The notes under the pieces: generated by a model
Databases searched by the model: none
What the model was told of the DNA's origin: nothing
What the model saw: only the letters and a program-made list of their open reading frames with translations
Assembly (NCBI GenBank): GCA_024637145.1
Contig: JAGXFQ010000041.1
Coordinates: forward strand, 1 to 64,000
Reading direction: 5' to 3'
DNA: 64,000 nt
From: Desulfobulbaceae bacterium
GTDB taxonomy: Bacteria > Desulfobacterota > Desulfobulbia > Desulfobulbales > SURF-16
Program-made: the position numbers and the translations under genes
Part shown: positions 27,758 through 36,176 of the stretch, piece by piece
Layout of the letters: each line of letters begins with the position of its first letter
Position numbering within the stretch: position 1 is the first letter of the stretch

Positions 27758-28492
27758 ATGCCCTTGTTAGAGAAGAAGATCAGCAGCGATACCCTGTTTA
27801 ACGGCAGGGTCAGCTGCGCCCAGCACCAGCAGGGCTACCGCTTTGCCGTGGACGCCGTCCTGCTCGGCCATTTCGTGGCCCCGGCTCCGGGCTGGTCACT
27901 CCTTGATCTGGGGGCAGGCTGCGGCGTGGTCAGCCTGATCCTGGCCCATCGGCATCCGGCTGTCACCATTACCTGTGTTGAGCTGCAGGCCGATCTTGTC
28001 GACCTGATCCGGCATAATATCCGCACCAATAATCTGGAAAACCGCCTCTCGGTCCTGCCGGGTGATGTGGCCCAGATCCAGAAGATTGTGGAGCCGGAGA
28101 GCATGGATTTGGTGGTCTGCAACCCGCCCTATGGCCAGGTGGCGGCCGGTCGGCTCAACCGCGGTGAGGAACAGGCCATTGCCCGCCATGAGGTGCGGGG
28201 GAGGGTGATCGATTTTGTCAGGGCCGCGGCCTATGGTGTGAAAAACCGGGGCAGGGTCGCCTTTGTCTTTCCTGCCGCCCGGCTTGCGTATCTGCTCAGC
28301 GCCTTGCAGGAGGTCCGGCTGGAGCCCAAGCGCCTGCAGCTGGTTCATTCCTATCCCCAGGGCCCTGGCCGGCTGCTGCTGGTGGAGGCGGTGAAAAATG
28401 GCGGTGAGGAACTGCAGATTCTGCCGCCATTGTATATCTATGATGCACCGGGGGGCGCGTACAGTCCCGCCATGGCTGCCATGTTCTCCTGA
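27758..28492 (+). CDS. TrmN6-like tRNA1(Val) (adenine-37-N6) methyltransferase
   Basis: A SAM-dependent methyltransferase of 244 residues. FAVDAVLLGHF leads into motif I LDLGAGCGVVSLILAHRHP (near 46), and the catalytic motif NPPYG (near 116) is of the N6-adenine type. Order and spacing match the YfiC/TrmN6 group. ATG 27758 is chosen because GGGGAA lies 8 nt upstream; a TTG at 27719 is the alternative. It follows the DUF1015 gene closely on the same strand. Confidence 0.8.
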   Translation: MPLLEKKISSDTLFNGRVSCAQHQQGYRFAVDAVLLGHFVAPAPGWSLLDLGAGCGVVSLILAHRHPAVTITCVELQADLVDLIRHNIRTNNLENRLSVLPGDVAQIQKIVEPESMDLVVCNPPYGQVAAGRLNRGEEQAIARHEVRGRVIDFVRAAAYGVKNRGRVAFVFPAARLAYLLSALQEVRLEPKRLQLVHSYPQGPGRLLLVEAVKNGGEELQILPPLYIYDAPGGAYSPAMAAMFS

Positions 28493-28612
28493 TTTTTTTT
28501 CATGATCCCGCTTGGGTGATGGCTCTCCGCAAAATGCTCTTATTCAAAAGAGATACCCGAAAATATCCCCCCTCCCGTCCTGATTTCTGATTTTTATAAT
28601 CGTTTTTTCCTA

Positions 28613-28618
28613 TTGACA
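28613..28618 (+). promoter_or_regulatory. Possible -35 box upstream of the selenopeptide gene
   Basis: A perfect TTGACA lies 80 bp before the peptide ATG. At 17-bp spacing the -10 position reads CGATCC, which is poor, so this is only half a promoter by eye. Confidence 0.25.
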
Positions 28619-28697
28619 AGCGGATTGTGATTGGCCGATCCTCTCAGTATGGCCCATGGCGTCCTGCCGTGGCATTACCTATGGGAGGTGATTTGTT

Positions 28698-28823
28698 ATG
28701 AAGAAGTTACTCAGCAAAGAGACGTTGGCCAAGGAGGCCGCTTTCTGGACCAGGATGAACCAGGCGGTCAAAGAGCATCCCAGCACCCTCTGTCACAAAT
28801 GAAAGAGTTGAAAGTCTGATTAA
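28698..28823 (+). CDS. Putative selenocysteine-containing RiPP precursor peptide (two in-frame UGA)
   Basis: ATG 28698 has an excellent ribosome binding site (GGGAGGTGA, 28683-28691). Thirty-four codons run to a UGA (28800-28802), then Lys-Ser, a second UGA (28809-28811), then Lys-Ser-Asp and UAA (28821-28823). With UGA read as selenocysteine the peptide has 41 residues and ends CHKUKSUKSD, a regular CxxUxxU pattern. The first 31 residues are a charged, leader-like helix (MKKLLSKETLAKEAAF start). A hairpin with a GGUC loop begins at 28824. The second UGA lies 18 nt before the loop, the same distance as in E. coli fdhF as I remember it; the first lies 27 nt before. The next gene is a radical SAM/SPASM enzyme, the usual maturase class for such peptides. 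Read conventionally, the product would be 34 residues ending LCHK. Confidence 0.78.
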
Positions 28824-28839
28824 GTTGCCGGTCGGCAAC
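28824..28839 (+). promoter_or_regulatory. SECIS-like hairpin for UGA recoding
   Basis: GTTGCC-GGTC-GGCAAC is a perfect 6-bp stem with a GGUC tetraloop. Bacterial SECIS elements need a short stem 16-37 nt past the UGA with an exposed G (and often GU) in the apical loop. The E. coli fdhF element also presents GGUC. The stem begins right after the UAA stop of the peptide ORF. No T-run follows, so it is not a terminator. Confidence 0.7.
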
Positions 28840-28846
28840 GAGGCAT

Positions 28847-28899
28847 AAAAAGGCGCATGCAACAGGTCGACTCAGGTCCCTTTTGACATTCGCCTTTTT
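28847..28899 (+). terminator. Terminator or attenuator between peptide gene and radical SAM gene
   Basis: AAAAAGGCG (28847-28855) pairs with CGCCTTTTT (28891-28899); an ATG/CAT pairing extends the stem after one mismatch, with a loop of about 30 nt. It would let most transcripts stop after the peptide gene while some reach the enzyme gene, a common layout for precursor-maturase pairs. The long loop lowers certainty. Confidence 0.55.
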
Positions 28900-28961
28900 G
28901 TTATAATCCGGGTGCTATAAAAGAAACATTTGTCCTGTAAATCCCCCCCTTAGGAAAGCCA

Positions 28962-30032
28962 ATGCCCATTACTTCTCAGCAGGAATTTTTTGTCCAGTGG
29001 CACCTCACGGAAAAATGCAACCTGCGCTGCAGCCACTGTTACCAAACAGGAGTTGCCTCAGGCGAGCTCTCCCGGCGCGAGATCGGCGAGGTGCTGGCTG
29101 AGATAGTGGACATGCTCAAGGCCTGGGAAAAGAGCTCCGGCCTTGCTTTTTCCTCCAGTATAAACGTCACCGGCGGCGAACCCTTTCTGCGCCCGGATCT
29201 TTTCGAAATTCTGGCAGCAATACGGGACCAGGGTTTTGCCGTCTCTTTACTCACCAACGGGACGCTGGTTGACTCCCAAAAGGCGGCCGCCCTGGCCTGT
29301 CTGGGCATAAGCGGGGTCCAGGTGAGTCTCGAAGGGCCGGCCGAGATTCATGATGCCATCCGCGGCCCAGGGAGTTTTGCGGCTTCCTGCCGGGGTGTTT
29401 CCCAGCTGCTGGACGCCGGCCTGCAAGTGACCTTGAACGCCACCCTCTCAAAGATCAATGGGCATAGATTTGCTGAGATCATTGATGTCGCCGCAGCCTG
29501 GGGCGTGCAGCGTCTGGGTTTTTCAAGACTGGTTCCCTCCGGCCGCGGCCTGGGATTGGTGGATCAGATGATCCCCAGCCACGCTCTCAAGAAAATGTAT
29601 GAGGCCATTTTTGCCCATCCCGTTGCCGGGCTGGAGATCGTTACTGGCGACCCCCTTGCCTCGCAGATGCGCCACCCGGCGGGGTGGAGTGATTGCGGCA
29701 TGACTGCTGCCGGCGGTTGCGCGGCCGGGGTTTCGGGTTTGACCCTTCTGCCGGACGGCACCGTCACCCCCTGTCGGAGACTGGCGGTTGCCCTTGGTAA
29801 TGTCAGAAAAGATTCCCTGCGCGAAATTTGGGCCGGCTCACCAGTGCTGGAGCAGCTGCGGAATCGACAATCCTACAATAAGAAATGCGGCTCCTGCCCC
29901 CGCTGGGCGGTGTGTCGGGGCTGCCGGGCCATTGCCTATGCCGGCTCCCTGATCGGGGGAGGCGAAGATTTTCTGGCCGCAGATCCGCAATGTTTTTTGG
30001 GAGAGGACGGGCGCGACAGCATGCCGGGCTGA
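28962..30032 (+). CDS. Radical SAM/SPASM peptide maturase
   Basis: The protein has 356 residues. The radical SAM cluster motif CNLRCSHC (C19, C23, C26) sits in the N-terminal half, and NVTGGEPFLRPDL follows near 67. The C-terminal SPASM region carries many cysteines: CGMTAAGGC near 247, TPCRRL near 271, then CGSCPRWAVCRGC near 310 and a final DPQC near 344, enough for auxiliary Fe-S clusters. Ribosome binding site TTAGGAAAG. SPASM enzymes of this type modify ribosomally made peptides. The only nearby candidate substrate is the UGA-containing peptide 138 bp upstream. I recall a 'selenobiotic' maturase family that this may belong to. A heme-d1- or AHBA-type enzyme is less likely given the context. 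Confidence 0.88.
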   Translation: MPITSQQEFFVQWHLTEKCNLRCSHCYQTGVASGELSRREIGEVLAEIVDMLKAWEKSSGLAFSSSINVTGGEPFLRPDLFEILAAIRDQGFAVSLLTNGTLVDSQKAAALACLGISGVQVSLEGPAEIHDAIRGPGSFAASCRGVSQLLDAGLQVTLNATLSKINGHRFAEIIDVAAAWGVQRLGFSRLVPSGRGLGLVDQMIPSHALKKMYEAIFAHPVAGLEIVTGDPLASQMRHPAGWSDCGMTAAGGCAAGVSGLTLLPDGTVTPCRRLAVALGNVRKDSLREIWAGSPVLEQLRNRQSYNKKCGSCPRWAVCRGCRAIAYAGSLIGGGEDFLAADPQCFLGEDGRDSMPG

Positions 30033-30063
30033 TGGCGGCAGGGGTTCGTTTGACTCATCCTGA

Positions 30064-33000
30064 TCAGCCGGCAGCGTCTTCACCACCAGGCAGAGAACCC
30101 TTTTCCTTCTCCGCCTCTTCCTCATCCCCCTTTCGATACATGGCAAAATAGGTTACCGGGATCACCACCAGGGTAAAGAGGGTGGAAGCGAAAAGACCGA
30201 AGATGAGGGTCCAGGCCAGGCCTGAAAAAACCGGATCAAGGGTGATGGGCCAGGCTCCCAGGGCGGTGGTGGCGGCGGTGAGGATGATGGGCCGCATACG
30301 GATGGCGCCGCTTTCCAGAATGGCTTCTTTAAGGGGCATGCCTTGCCGCAATCCATCCTGGATAAATTCGATAAGCACCAAAGAGTTCCGGATGACAATG
30401 CCCCCCAGCACAATGATGCCGATCATGCCGGTGGCCGTGAAAAAGATGGGATTTTCAAAACCACTCACCGGATCCGCGACAAAGAGGTTAAGGAGCCAGA
30501 AACCGGGCATGGCGCCGATCAGGGTGAGGGGAATGGCCATCATGATGAGCAGCGGCATGAAAAAGGAGCTGCTCTGGAGGGTCAGCAGGATATAGATCCC
30601 CAGCAGGGCCGCGGCAAAGGCGATGCCCATGTCCCGGAACACCCGCAGGGTGATCTCCCACTCGCCTTCCCCGGTCCAGACCGCCTTTATCCCCTCGGGC
30701 AGGGGCTCAGTGGCCAGGCGTTGCTGCATGTCGAGAATCGCTTCCCCCGGGGCCCGGCCGGCCATTTCCGCCAGTACGAAGACCACCCGCTTCAGGTTTT
30801 TATGATAGATGGGCTGGTCAGTGGGAACGTGCACAATATCCACCATTTCTGCCAGGGGGACCATCTGGCCGGTGGCGCTCTTCATGGGAATCTGGGACAA
30901 AGAGGTGGTGCTTGATCTCTTTTCTCTGGGGAGCCGGGTCTTGACCAGCAGGGGCTGGCGTTCATCGGCAACGTGAACCGTGGCCGGCGTAGCGCCGCTT
31001 AAGGCGGTACGCAGGCTTTTAATGATGGCTGCGGTGCTCACTCCGTGCAGGGCGGCCTTTTCCTTGTCCACCACAAAGTCGATGCGCTGCCGATTTGCCT
31101 CGGCCCTGTCGTCGATATCCACTACAAAGGGTTCCTCCGCCATGATCTCCTGGATATAGTGGCCGCCGTCGATCAGCTCCTCATAGGCCATATCCGCATC
31201 TCCATACATCTCCACAACAATGGTGGCCATAACCGGCGGACCGGGCGGCACCTCCACCATTTTGGCATTAACCCCGTATTTTTCCCCGATGGCCATAAGA
31301 TCCTGGCGCAGCCGAAGCACGATGGCGTGGCTCTGCATCTCCCGCTCCTCTTTGGGCAGCAGGTTCACCTGGATATCCGCCACATGCCCTCCCTGGCGCA
31401 GATAGTAATGGCGAACCATGCCGTTAAAATCCATGGGAGAGGAGAGACCGACAAAGGAGACGATACTGGTGACCTCAGGCACTTTTCGCAGATACGCCTC
31501 ATAGGCCTGAACCGCCCGGTCCGTCTCTTCCAGGGTGGTTCCCTCCGGCAGATCCAGGACGATCTGGAATTCGTTTTTATTGTCAAAGGGCAGCATCTTG
31601 AGGGGAACCTGGCGCCAGAAAACCAGGGCAACGGCAAAGGCGAAAAGGAGCACCACCATCACCAGCAGCAGCCAGCGCGCGATTCTGGAAGAAAGAAAGG
31701 GTGATACAATGGTGCGATAGCTCTTCCGGATCCAGCCCTTGGGGGCTCTCCTTAAGTCGCTCTCTGCGCTCTCTTGATCTTTGGCCACCCCGCTCTTTTT
31801 GAGCAGTAGATGGGTGAACCAGGGCACGATGCTGAGGGCGCACAGGGTGGAAAAGATCACCGTGATGGGGACATTGGCGGCCATGGGCGCCATATAGGGC
31901 CCCATCATGCCGGTGATGAAGAAAAGGGGGGTGAAGCTGACGATAATGGCCAGGGTGGACATCATCACCGGGGGCAGGACCTCGTCCACCGCGGCCAGGG
32001 TGGCATCCTCGGAATTGCGCTTGCCCTGCAGAATATGGCGCTGCATGTTGTCGACATTGGTGATGGGGTCATCCACCACCAGACCCAGGGAAAGGATGAG
32101 GGCGAAGAGGGTGACCCGGTTGATGGTGTAGCCCAGCAGGAAGTTGGCAAAGAGAGCCAGGGAAAAACTTAGGGGTACTGCCAGGGCCACCACCAGGGCC
32201 TCCCGCCAGCCGAGGGTGAAGGCCAGAAGCAGAATGACGGTGATGATGGCAAAGGCCAGAGAACGCAGCAGGTTCCGCACCTTTTCATCAGCGGTTTTCC
32301 CGTAATTGCGGGTCACCTCGTAATGGACCTCTGCCGGGAGGAGCGTCTCCTGCAGCTCCTCCATGCCCTCAACAATGGCGCGGGCCACGTCCACGGCATT
32401 GGTGCCCTTCTTTTTGGCCAGGGCCAGGGTCACCGAAGGGGCGCTGGCCGGGGCCTGCTCCGGACCATGGGCCTTTTGGTAGGCGTCGGAAAAACCGATA
32501 CGGGTGTAGCTTTCCACCTCCTCGGGTCCGTCAATAACCTGGGCCACATCTCGCAGATAGACAGGCCGGCCCTGGTGGACCCCCACCATGAGAGCAGACA
32601 CCTCCTGGGCGGAGGTGAGAAAGGAGCTGCTGGTGACCGTGAAATTTTGGTTGAAGCGGGAAAAATCACCGGCTGTCACCGCCGCATCCGCGCCTTGCAG
32701 CGCTTTTTGCACCTCCAGTATCGACACCCCCAGACCGGTCAGCCGTTCCAGGGAGGGTTCCACCCTTATTTCCCGTTGGCGGCCCCCCACCATGGAGGTT
32801 CTGGAGATGTTTTTGATCTCAGCCAGCCGGGCCAGCACCTCTTCGCCGATCCGGCGGAGTTGAGGGTCATGATATTTTTCGGAGTATAAGGTCAGATTGA
32901 CGATGGGCACATCATCGATCTCCAGAGGCTTGATGATCCAGCCCTTCACAATGGGCGGCACTTGATCGATGTGCATGCGGATCTTGTTGTGGAGCTTGAC

Positions 33001-33348
33001 CAGGGAGCGTTCCCGGTCCTCTCCCACATAAAAGCGGACAGTGACCACGGCCATGTCCCGTCTGGAGATGGAATAGACATATTCCACCCCATCAATCTGC
33101 CACAGGAGCCGCTCCAGGGGAGTGGCCACCAGCTTCTCGATCTCTTCCGGGGAGGCGCCGGGGGCCTGGATAAAGATATCGGCCAGAGGCACCACGATCT
33201 GCGGTTCCTCCTCCTTGGCGGTGTTCATCACCGCCACCACCCCCAGGCAGAGGGAGGCGATGATCAGGAGGATGGAGAGGTGCGAGTTGAGAAATAACCG
33301 CACAATGGCGGGGATGAGACCGCGGGGCGGGGAGCGCTTTTCGGTCAT
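30064..33348 (-). CDS. RND family efflux transporter, inner-membrane pump
   Basis: The protein has 1,094 residues with the RND topology: TM1 near 20-40, a large periplasmic loop, a TM2-6 cluster near 360-500, a second loop and a final TM cluster near 890-1060. The proton-relay segment reads LGLVVDDPITNVDN (near 445), keeping the Asp pair of AcrB-like pumps. Ribosome binding site AGGAG is followed by an ATG that overlaps the adaptor stop (ATGA). It is the last gene of a TolC-adaptor-pump operon. Substrate cannot be inferred; the CusA-type methionine pattern is not evident. Confidence 0.92.
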   Translation of the reverse strand: MTEKRSPPRGLIPAIVRLFLNSHLSILLIIASLCLGVVAVMNTAKEEEPQIVVPLADIFIQAPGASPEEIEKLVATPLERLLWQIDGVEYVYSISRRDMAVVTVRFYVGEDRERSLVKLHNKIRMHIDQVPPIVKGWIIKPLEIDDVPIVNLTLYSEKYHDPQLRRIGEEVLARLAEIKNISRTSMVGGRQREIRVEPSLERLTGLGVSILEVQKALQGADAAVTAGDFSRFNQNFTVTSSSFLTSAQEVSALMVGVHQGRPVYLRDVAQVIDGPEEVESYTRIGFSDAYQKAHGPEQAPASAPSVTLALAKKKGTNAVDVARAIVEGMEELQETLLPAEVHYEVTRNYGKTADEKVRNLLRSLAFAIITVILLLAFTLGWREALVVALAVPLSFSLALFANFLLGYTINRVTLFALILSLGLVVDDPITNVDNMQRHILQGKRNSEDATLAAVDEVLPPVMMSTLAIIVSFTPLFFITGMMGPYMAPMAANVPITVIFSTLCALSIVPWFTHLLLKKSGVAKDQESAESDLRRAPKGWIRKSYRTIVSPFLSSRIARWLLLVMVVLLFAFAVALVFWRQVPLKMLPFDNKNEFQIVLDLPEGTTLEETDRAVQAYEAYLRKVPEVTSIVSFVGLSSPMDFNGMVRHYYLRQGGHVADIQVNLLPKEEREMQSHAIVLRLRQDLMAIGEKYGVNAKMVEVPPGPPVMATIVVEMYGDADMAYEELIDGGHYIQEIMAEEPFVVDIDDRAEANRQRIDFVVDKEKAALHGVSTAAIIKSLRTALSGATPATVHVADERQPLLVKTRLPREKRSSTTSLSQIPMKSATGQMVPLAEMVDIVHVPTDQPIYHKNLKRVVFVLAEMAGRAPGEAILDMQQRLATEPLPEGIKAVWTGEGEWEITLRVFRDMGIAFAAALLGIYILLTLQSSSFFMPLLIMMAIPLTLIGAMPGFWLLNLFVADPVSGFENPIFFTATGMIGIIVLGGIVIRNSLVLIEFIQDGLRQGMPLKEAILESGAIRMRPIILTAATTALGAWPITLDPVFSGLAWTLIFGLFASTLFTLVVIPVTYFAMYRKGDEEEAEKEKGSLPGGEDAAG

Positions 33349-34451
33349 GGCGCTGCTCCTGCTTCAGCCGCTCCCAGGGAGACGCTTTCTCCGCCGCTGA
33401 GTCCCGACAGCACCTCCACCCTGCCGTTGATCCGTCTGCCGGTCTGGATGAACCGACTCTTCCAGATATCTTCCTCTCGGACCAGGACCAGTTCCAGCTG
33501 TCCCACCCGCCGCACTGCCTCCTGGGGGATCATCACCACCTCAAGCTCCTGCACAGGGATCAGGAGTTTGCCGAACATGCCCGGATAGAGCCCTGCCATG
33601 TCCGGCAGGGAGGCCTTGACCAGAAAGGTGCGGCTCTGAGGATCCGCATAGGGGACGATCTCCTCCACCTTTACCGTCACTGTTTCCGTGAGTGCCGTGA
33701 TCTCCACCTGCAGCTCATCTCCCAGGGCAATCTTGCGGATCAATCCCTCCCGCACCGAGGCCTCCAGTTGCAGGCCGCCGGCGGTCTGCAGGGTGATCAG
33801 GGGTCTGCCTGGCATGGCCATGTCGCCGGGATCCACCAGACGCTGGAGCACATGGCCGGCCTCCTGGGCCACTAACAGGGTATCGCTGAGGGCGATTTCC
33901 GCCTGCTGAACCATCTCTCTGGCCTGTTTGATTCCGGCCTCGGCGCCGGTCAGGGACTCTTTGGCCTGCTGCAGATGGGCTTGGGCCTGCAGGTAGGCGG
34001 CTCGGGCCTGTTCCAGATTCTGCTCGGTGGCGGCCTGGCTCTGGTAATAAGAGGTGATCCGCTTAAAATCGGACTCCGCCTGCTGAAAGAGGGCGGCAGC
34101 AGCCACTATAGCCTGGCTGGCCTGTTTTTTGGACGCCTCGGCACCCTTGAGCCCCTGCCGGGCCTGTTCCAGGCTGGAAACATTCTGGCGGCTGTCCAGG
34201 GTGATCAGGAGTTGCCCTTTTTCTATTTTGTCACCCGGGTTGACTTTCACCTCCACTACCTGCGCCGTCATCCGGGCCGCGATATGGGATTGCAGCCGGG
34301 ACCGCACCGTGCCCACGGCCTGGTAATATTCGCTGATGTTGCGGGTTTCCGCCACCGCTGTTGTCGGGTCAGGGGAGGCGGCCACGGCAACCCGGCCACA
34401 GGCCAGGCCCACCATGAGGCCGGAAACCATAAGAGAGAGAATTGATTTCAT
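33345..34451 (-). CDS. RND efflux periplasmic adaptor subunit (membrane fusion protein)
   Basis: From the ATG at 34451, preceded by AAGGAA, it has 368 residues. An N-terminal signal peptide (about 1-25, ending AVAA) is followed by a half lipoyl domain (VKVNPGDKIEKGQLLITLDS), a long Ala/Gln-rich coiled-coil hairpin (about 95-190) and the beta-barrel region. It bridges the pump and the outer-membrane channel. The longer ORF start at 34547 overlaps the preceding gene and hides the signal peptide. Gap to the TolC-like gene is 22 bp. Confidence 0.92.
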   Translation of the reverse strand: MKSILSLMVSGLMVGLACGRVAVAASPDPTTAVAETRNISEYYQAVGTVRSRLQSHIAARMTAQVVEVKVNPGDKIEKGQLLITLDSRQNVSSLEQARQGLKGAEASKKQASQAIVAAAALFQQAESDFKRITSYYQSQAATEQNLEQARAAYLQAQAHLQQAKESLTGAEAGIKQAREMVQQAEIALSDTLLVAQEAGHVLQRLVDPGDMAMPGRPLITLQTAGGLQLEASVREGLIRKIALGDELQVEITALTETVTVKVEEIVPYADPQSRTFLVKASLPDMAGLYPGMFGKLLIPVQELEVVMIPQEAVRRVGQLELVLVREEDIWKSRFIQTGRRINGRVEVLSGLSGGESVSLGAAEAGAAP

Positions 34452-34473
34452 AAAATATTCCTTTTTGGCAATT

Positions 34474-35934
34474 TCACTGGGCCTCCTTGGCCTTGGCCCA
34501 GTAGCCGATGGACCGGCCGATTTGAGCCAAGGCCTGCTGCCGGTCATAATGGGCGGCAGTGGCGCGTAGGCGGGCGCGATTCCAGTCCAGCTCTGCCTGC
34601 AGATAGCGGGTGATGGTGGCGGATCCGCCCTGAAACCGGGTCAAGACCAGGGCCAGGGATTCTTCGGCGGCGGCTGCGCTCCGCTGGGCCGCCTCCAGCC
34701 GGGCCCCGGCTGCTTCCAGGTTCTGGTAGGCTCTTTTGACATCCCCCTTGACAGCCAACCGGGTCTGTCGGTCTGCAGCCAGGGTTTCCAGCAATTGGGC
34801 GGCTGCCGTGTCCACAGCAGCCTGGCGGCTGAAGCCGGTGAAGATGTCCCAGTTGAGGATCACCGCCACCATCCAGTTTTCCCGGCGGCTGTCATAGGCT
34901 AATTCCTCGTCATCAAGATAGTATTTGCCCTGCACGTCCAGCCTGGGAAGATAGGTGCTGTGGGCCGCGTCCACGGCCATGGCGGTTTTTTGGACCTGGG
35001 CCTCCATCTTTTTTAAATCCGGCTGTTGCGCCAGGGCATACGCAAGTCCCTGCCGGTAGGTACGGGGAAGGGCTGCAGCGCCAAAATCGTCCGGCTCCGC
35101 CAGCACCACTTCGGCATCCTGATTCATTCCCAGCAGGGTGGTCAGCGCGGTTAGGGCGGTTTGCTGGTGGTTGCGGCTTTGAACTAGCTCCTCCTGGGAG
35201 TGGGCTAGCCGTGCCTCCAGGGACAAGAGATCCGCTTTTAGGGCAGAGCCGCCCCGCAGCCGCACCCGCATTAATTCCAGCTCCTTGCGGACAGTGGCCA
35301 CGGAGTCCCGGGCGATGTCGATAAATTTTCGGGCTGCCAAGGCCTCATAGTAGGCGCTGATCACCGAGGCGATCAAGCCGTTTTCCACGCTTTCCTGGTC
35401 CAGCTGGGAGATGGCAAGGCCAGTCTGGGCCATCCGCCGGTTAAGATAATCCCGGCCGCCGTTCGCGAGATTGAGCTGGCCCCTGACGCCGCTCTCAAAA
35501 TTGTCCAGTCGGCCGGGATTATTGAAATCAGTCGCAGGCGGCAGCTGCCGCTGGTCGATTTTTTTAAAAAGATAGACGGACGGGGCATCTGCATGGGTGT
35601 ATTCTGTATAAAAGCCCAGGGTCGGGTAGAAGGCGGCATTGGCCTGCTGCAGGGCGGCTTCTGTTTGCCTGATGCGGGCCAGGGCCATCTGATTCCCCGG
35701 ATTTTTTTGGAGGGCGATGGCGATGGCCTGGGCGCAGGAAAGGGGGCCGTGGACCGCTGCCCTGGGGCCGGGCGCCTCTGCCCCCTGCCAGTCTCCTCTG
35801 CCCACCGGGACGGCATGGGAGGCCTTGATCTCTTCATACCGGTAGGTCTTTTGCAGAGAACAGCCGGTGAGCGTCATCAGCATACAGAGCAGACCGGCAG
35901 CGGCCAGGCAGGACCAGGGAATGTATCTTTCCAT
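34474..35934 (-). CDS. TolC-family outer-membrane efflux lipoprotein
   Basis: The protein has about 486 residues. A lipoprotein signal peptide ends at TGC near residue 25. Two repeats of the outer-membrane efflux domain follow, with long helices (for example ALARIRQTEAALQQANAAFYP near 86). I prefer the ATG at 35934 because GGAG lies 5 nt upstream; a GTG at 35940 adds two residues. It is the first gene of the three-gene RND operon, giving a complete tripartite pump. Confidence 0.9.
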   Translation of the reverse strand: MERYIPWSCLAAAGLLCMLMTLTGCSLQKTYRYEEIKASHAVPVGRGDWQGAEAPGPRAAVHGPLSCAQAIAIALQKNPGNQMALARIRQTEAALQQANAAFYPTLGFYTEYTHADAPSVYLFKKIDQRQLPPATDFNNPGRLDNFESGVRGQLNLANGGRDYLNRRMAQTGLAISQLDQESVENGLIASVISAYYEALAARKFIDIARDSVATVRKELELMRVRLRGGSALKADLLSLEARLAHSQEELVQSRNHQQTALTALTTLLGMNQDAEVVLAEPDDFGAAALPRTYRQGLAYALAQQPDLKKMEAQVQKTAMAVDAAHSTYLPRLDVQGKYYLDDEELAYDSRRENWMVAVILNWDIFTGFSRQAAVDTAAAQLLETLAADRQTRLAVKGDVKRAYQNLEAAGARLEAAQRSAAAAEESLALVLTRFQGGSATITRYLQAELDWNRARLRATAAHYDRQQALAQIGRSIGYWAKAKEAQ

Positions 35935-36117
35935 CTTCACTCCAGGGGCTGTGTGGTGGGGACATACCCCATAGAGGGATATATGTAATAAATACTAAGG
36001 GTTTCCCCCTCTCTTTTCCAGATTTTTTTTTTGCAGCTTGTGCGCACATATCCCTTTTGACATCTTCCCATTTGTTGCTAGGCTGGAAAAAGATTAAAAG
36101 AGCAGGTGGTGCAGAGG

Positions 36118-36139
36118 GCAGCCCCTCATCCGGGGCTGC
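36118..36139 (+). promoter_or_regulatory. Perfect hairpin upstream of the cysteine-motif secreted protein
   Basis: GCAGCCCC-TCATCC-GGGGCTGC forms an 8-bp perfect stem 37 bp before the ATG at 36177. It has no T-run. It may stabilise the 5' end of the mRNA or control translation. Confidence 0.4.
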
Positions 36140-36176
36140 AATGGCAGACTTAATCAACATTACAAGGAATCCTCTT

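Noticed and set aside
28631-28819. 62-residue ORF overlapping the selenopeptide gene in another frame
   Set aside because: It has no ribosome binding site and no recognisable sequence, while the overlapping frame at 28698 has a strong one and a meaningful C-terminal pattern.
28884-28908. TTGACA followed by TATAAT before the radical SAM gene
   Set aside because: The two boxes are only 13 bp apart, too close for a sigma-70 promoter, and they overlap the 3' arm of the putative attenuator stem.
30064-35934. CusCBA-type metal efflux
   Set aside because: I did not see the methionine clusters of CusA or a CusF-like gene, so the RND operon is left without a substrate.
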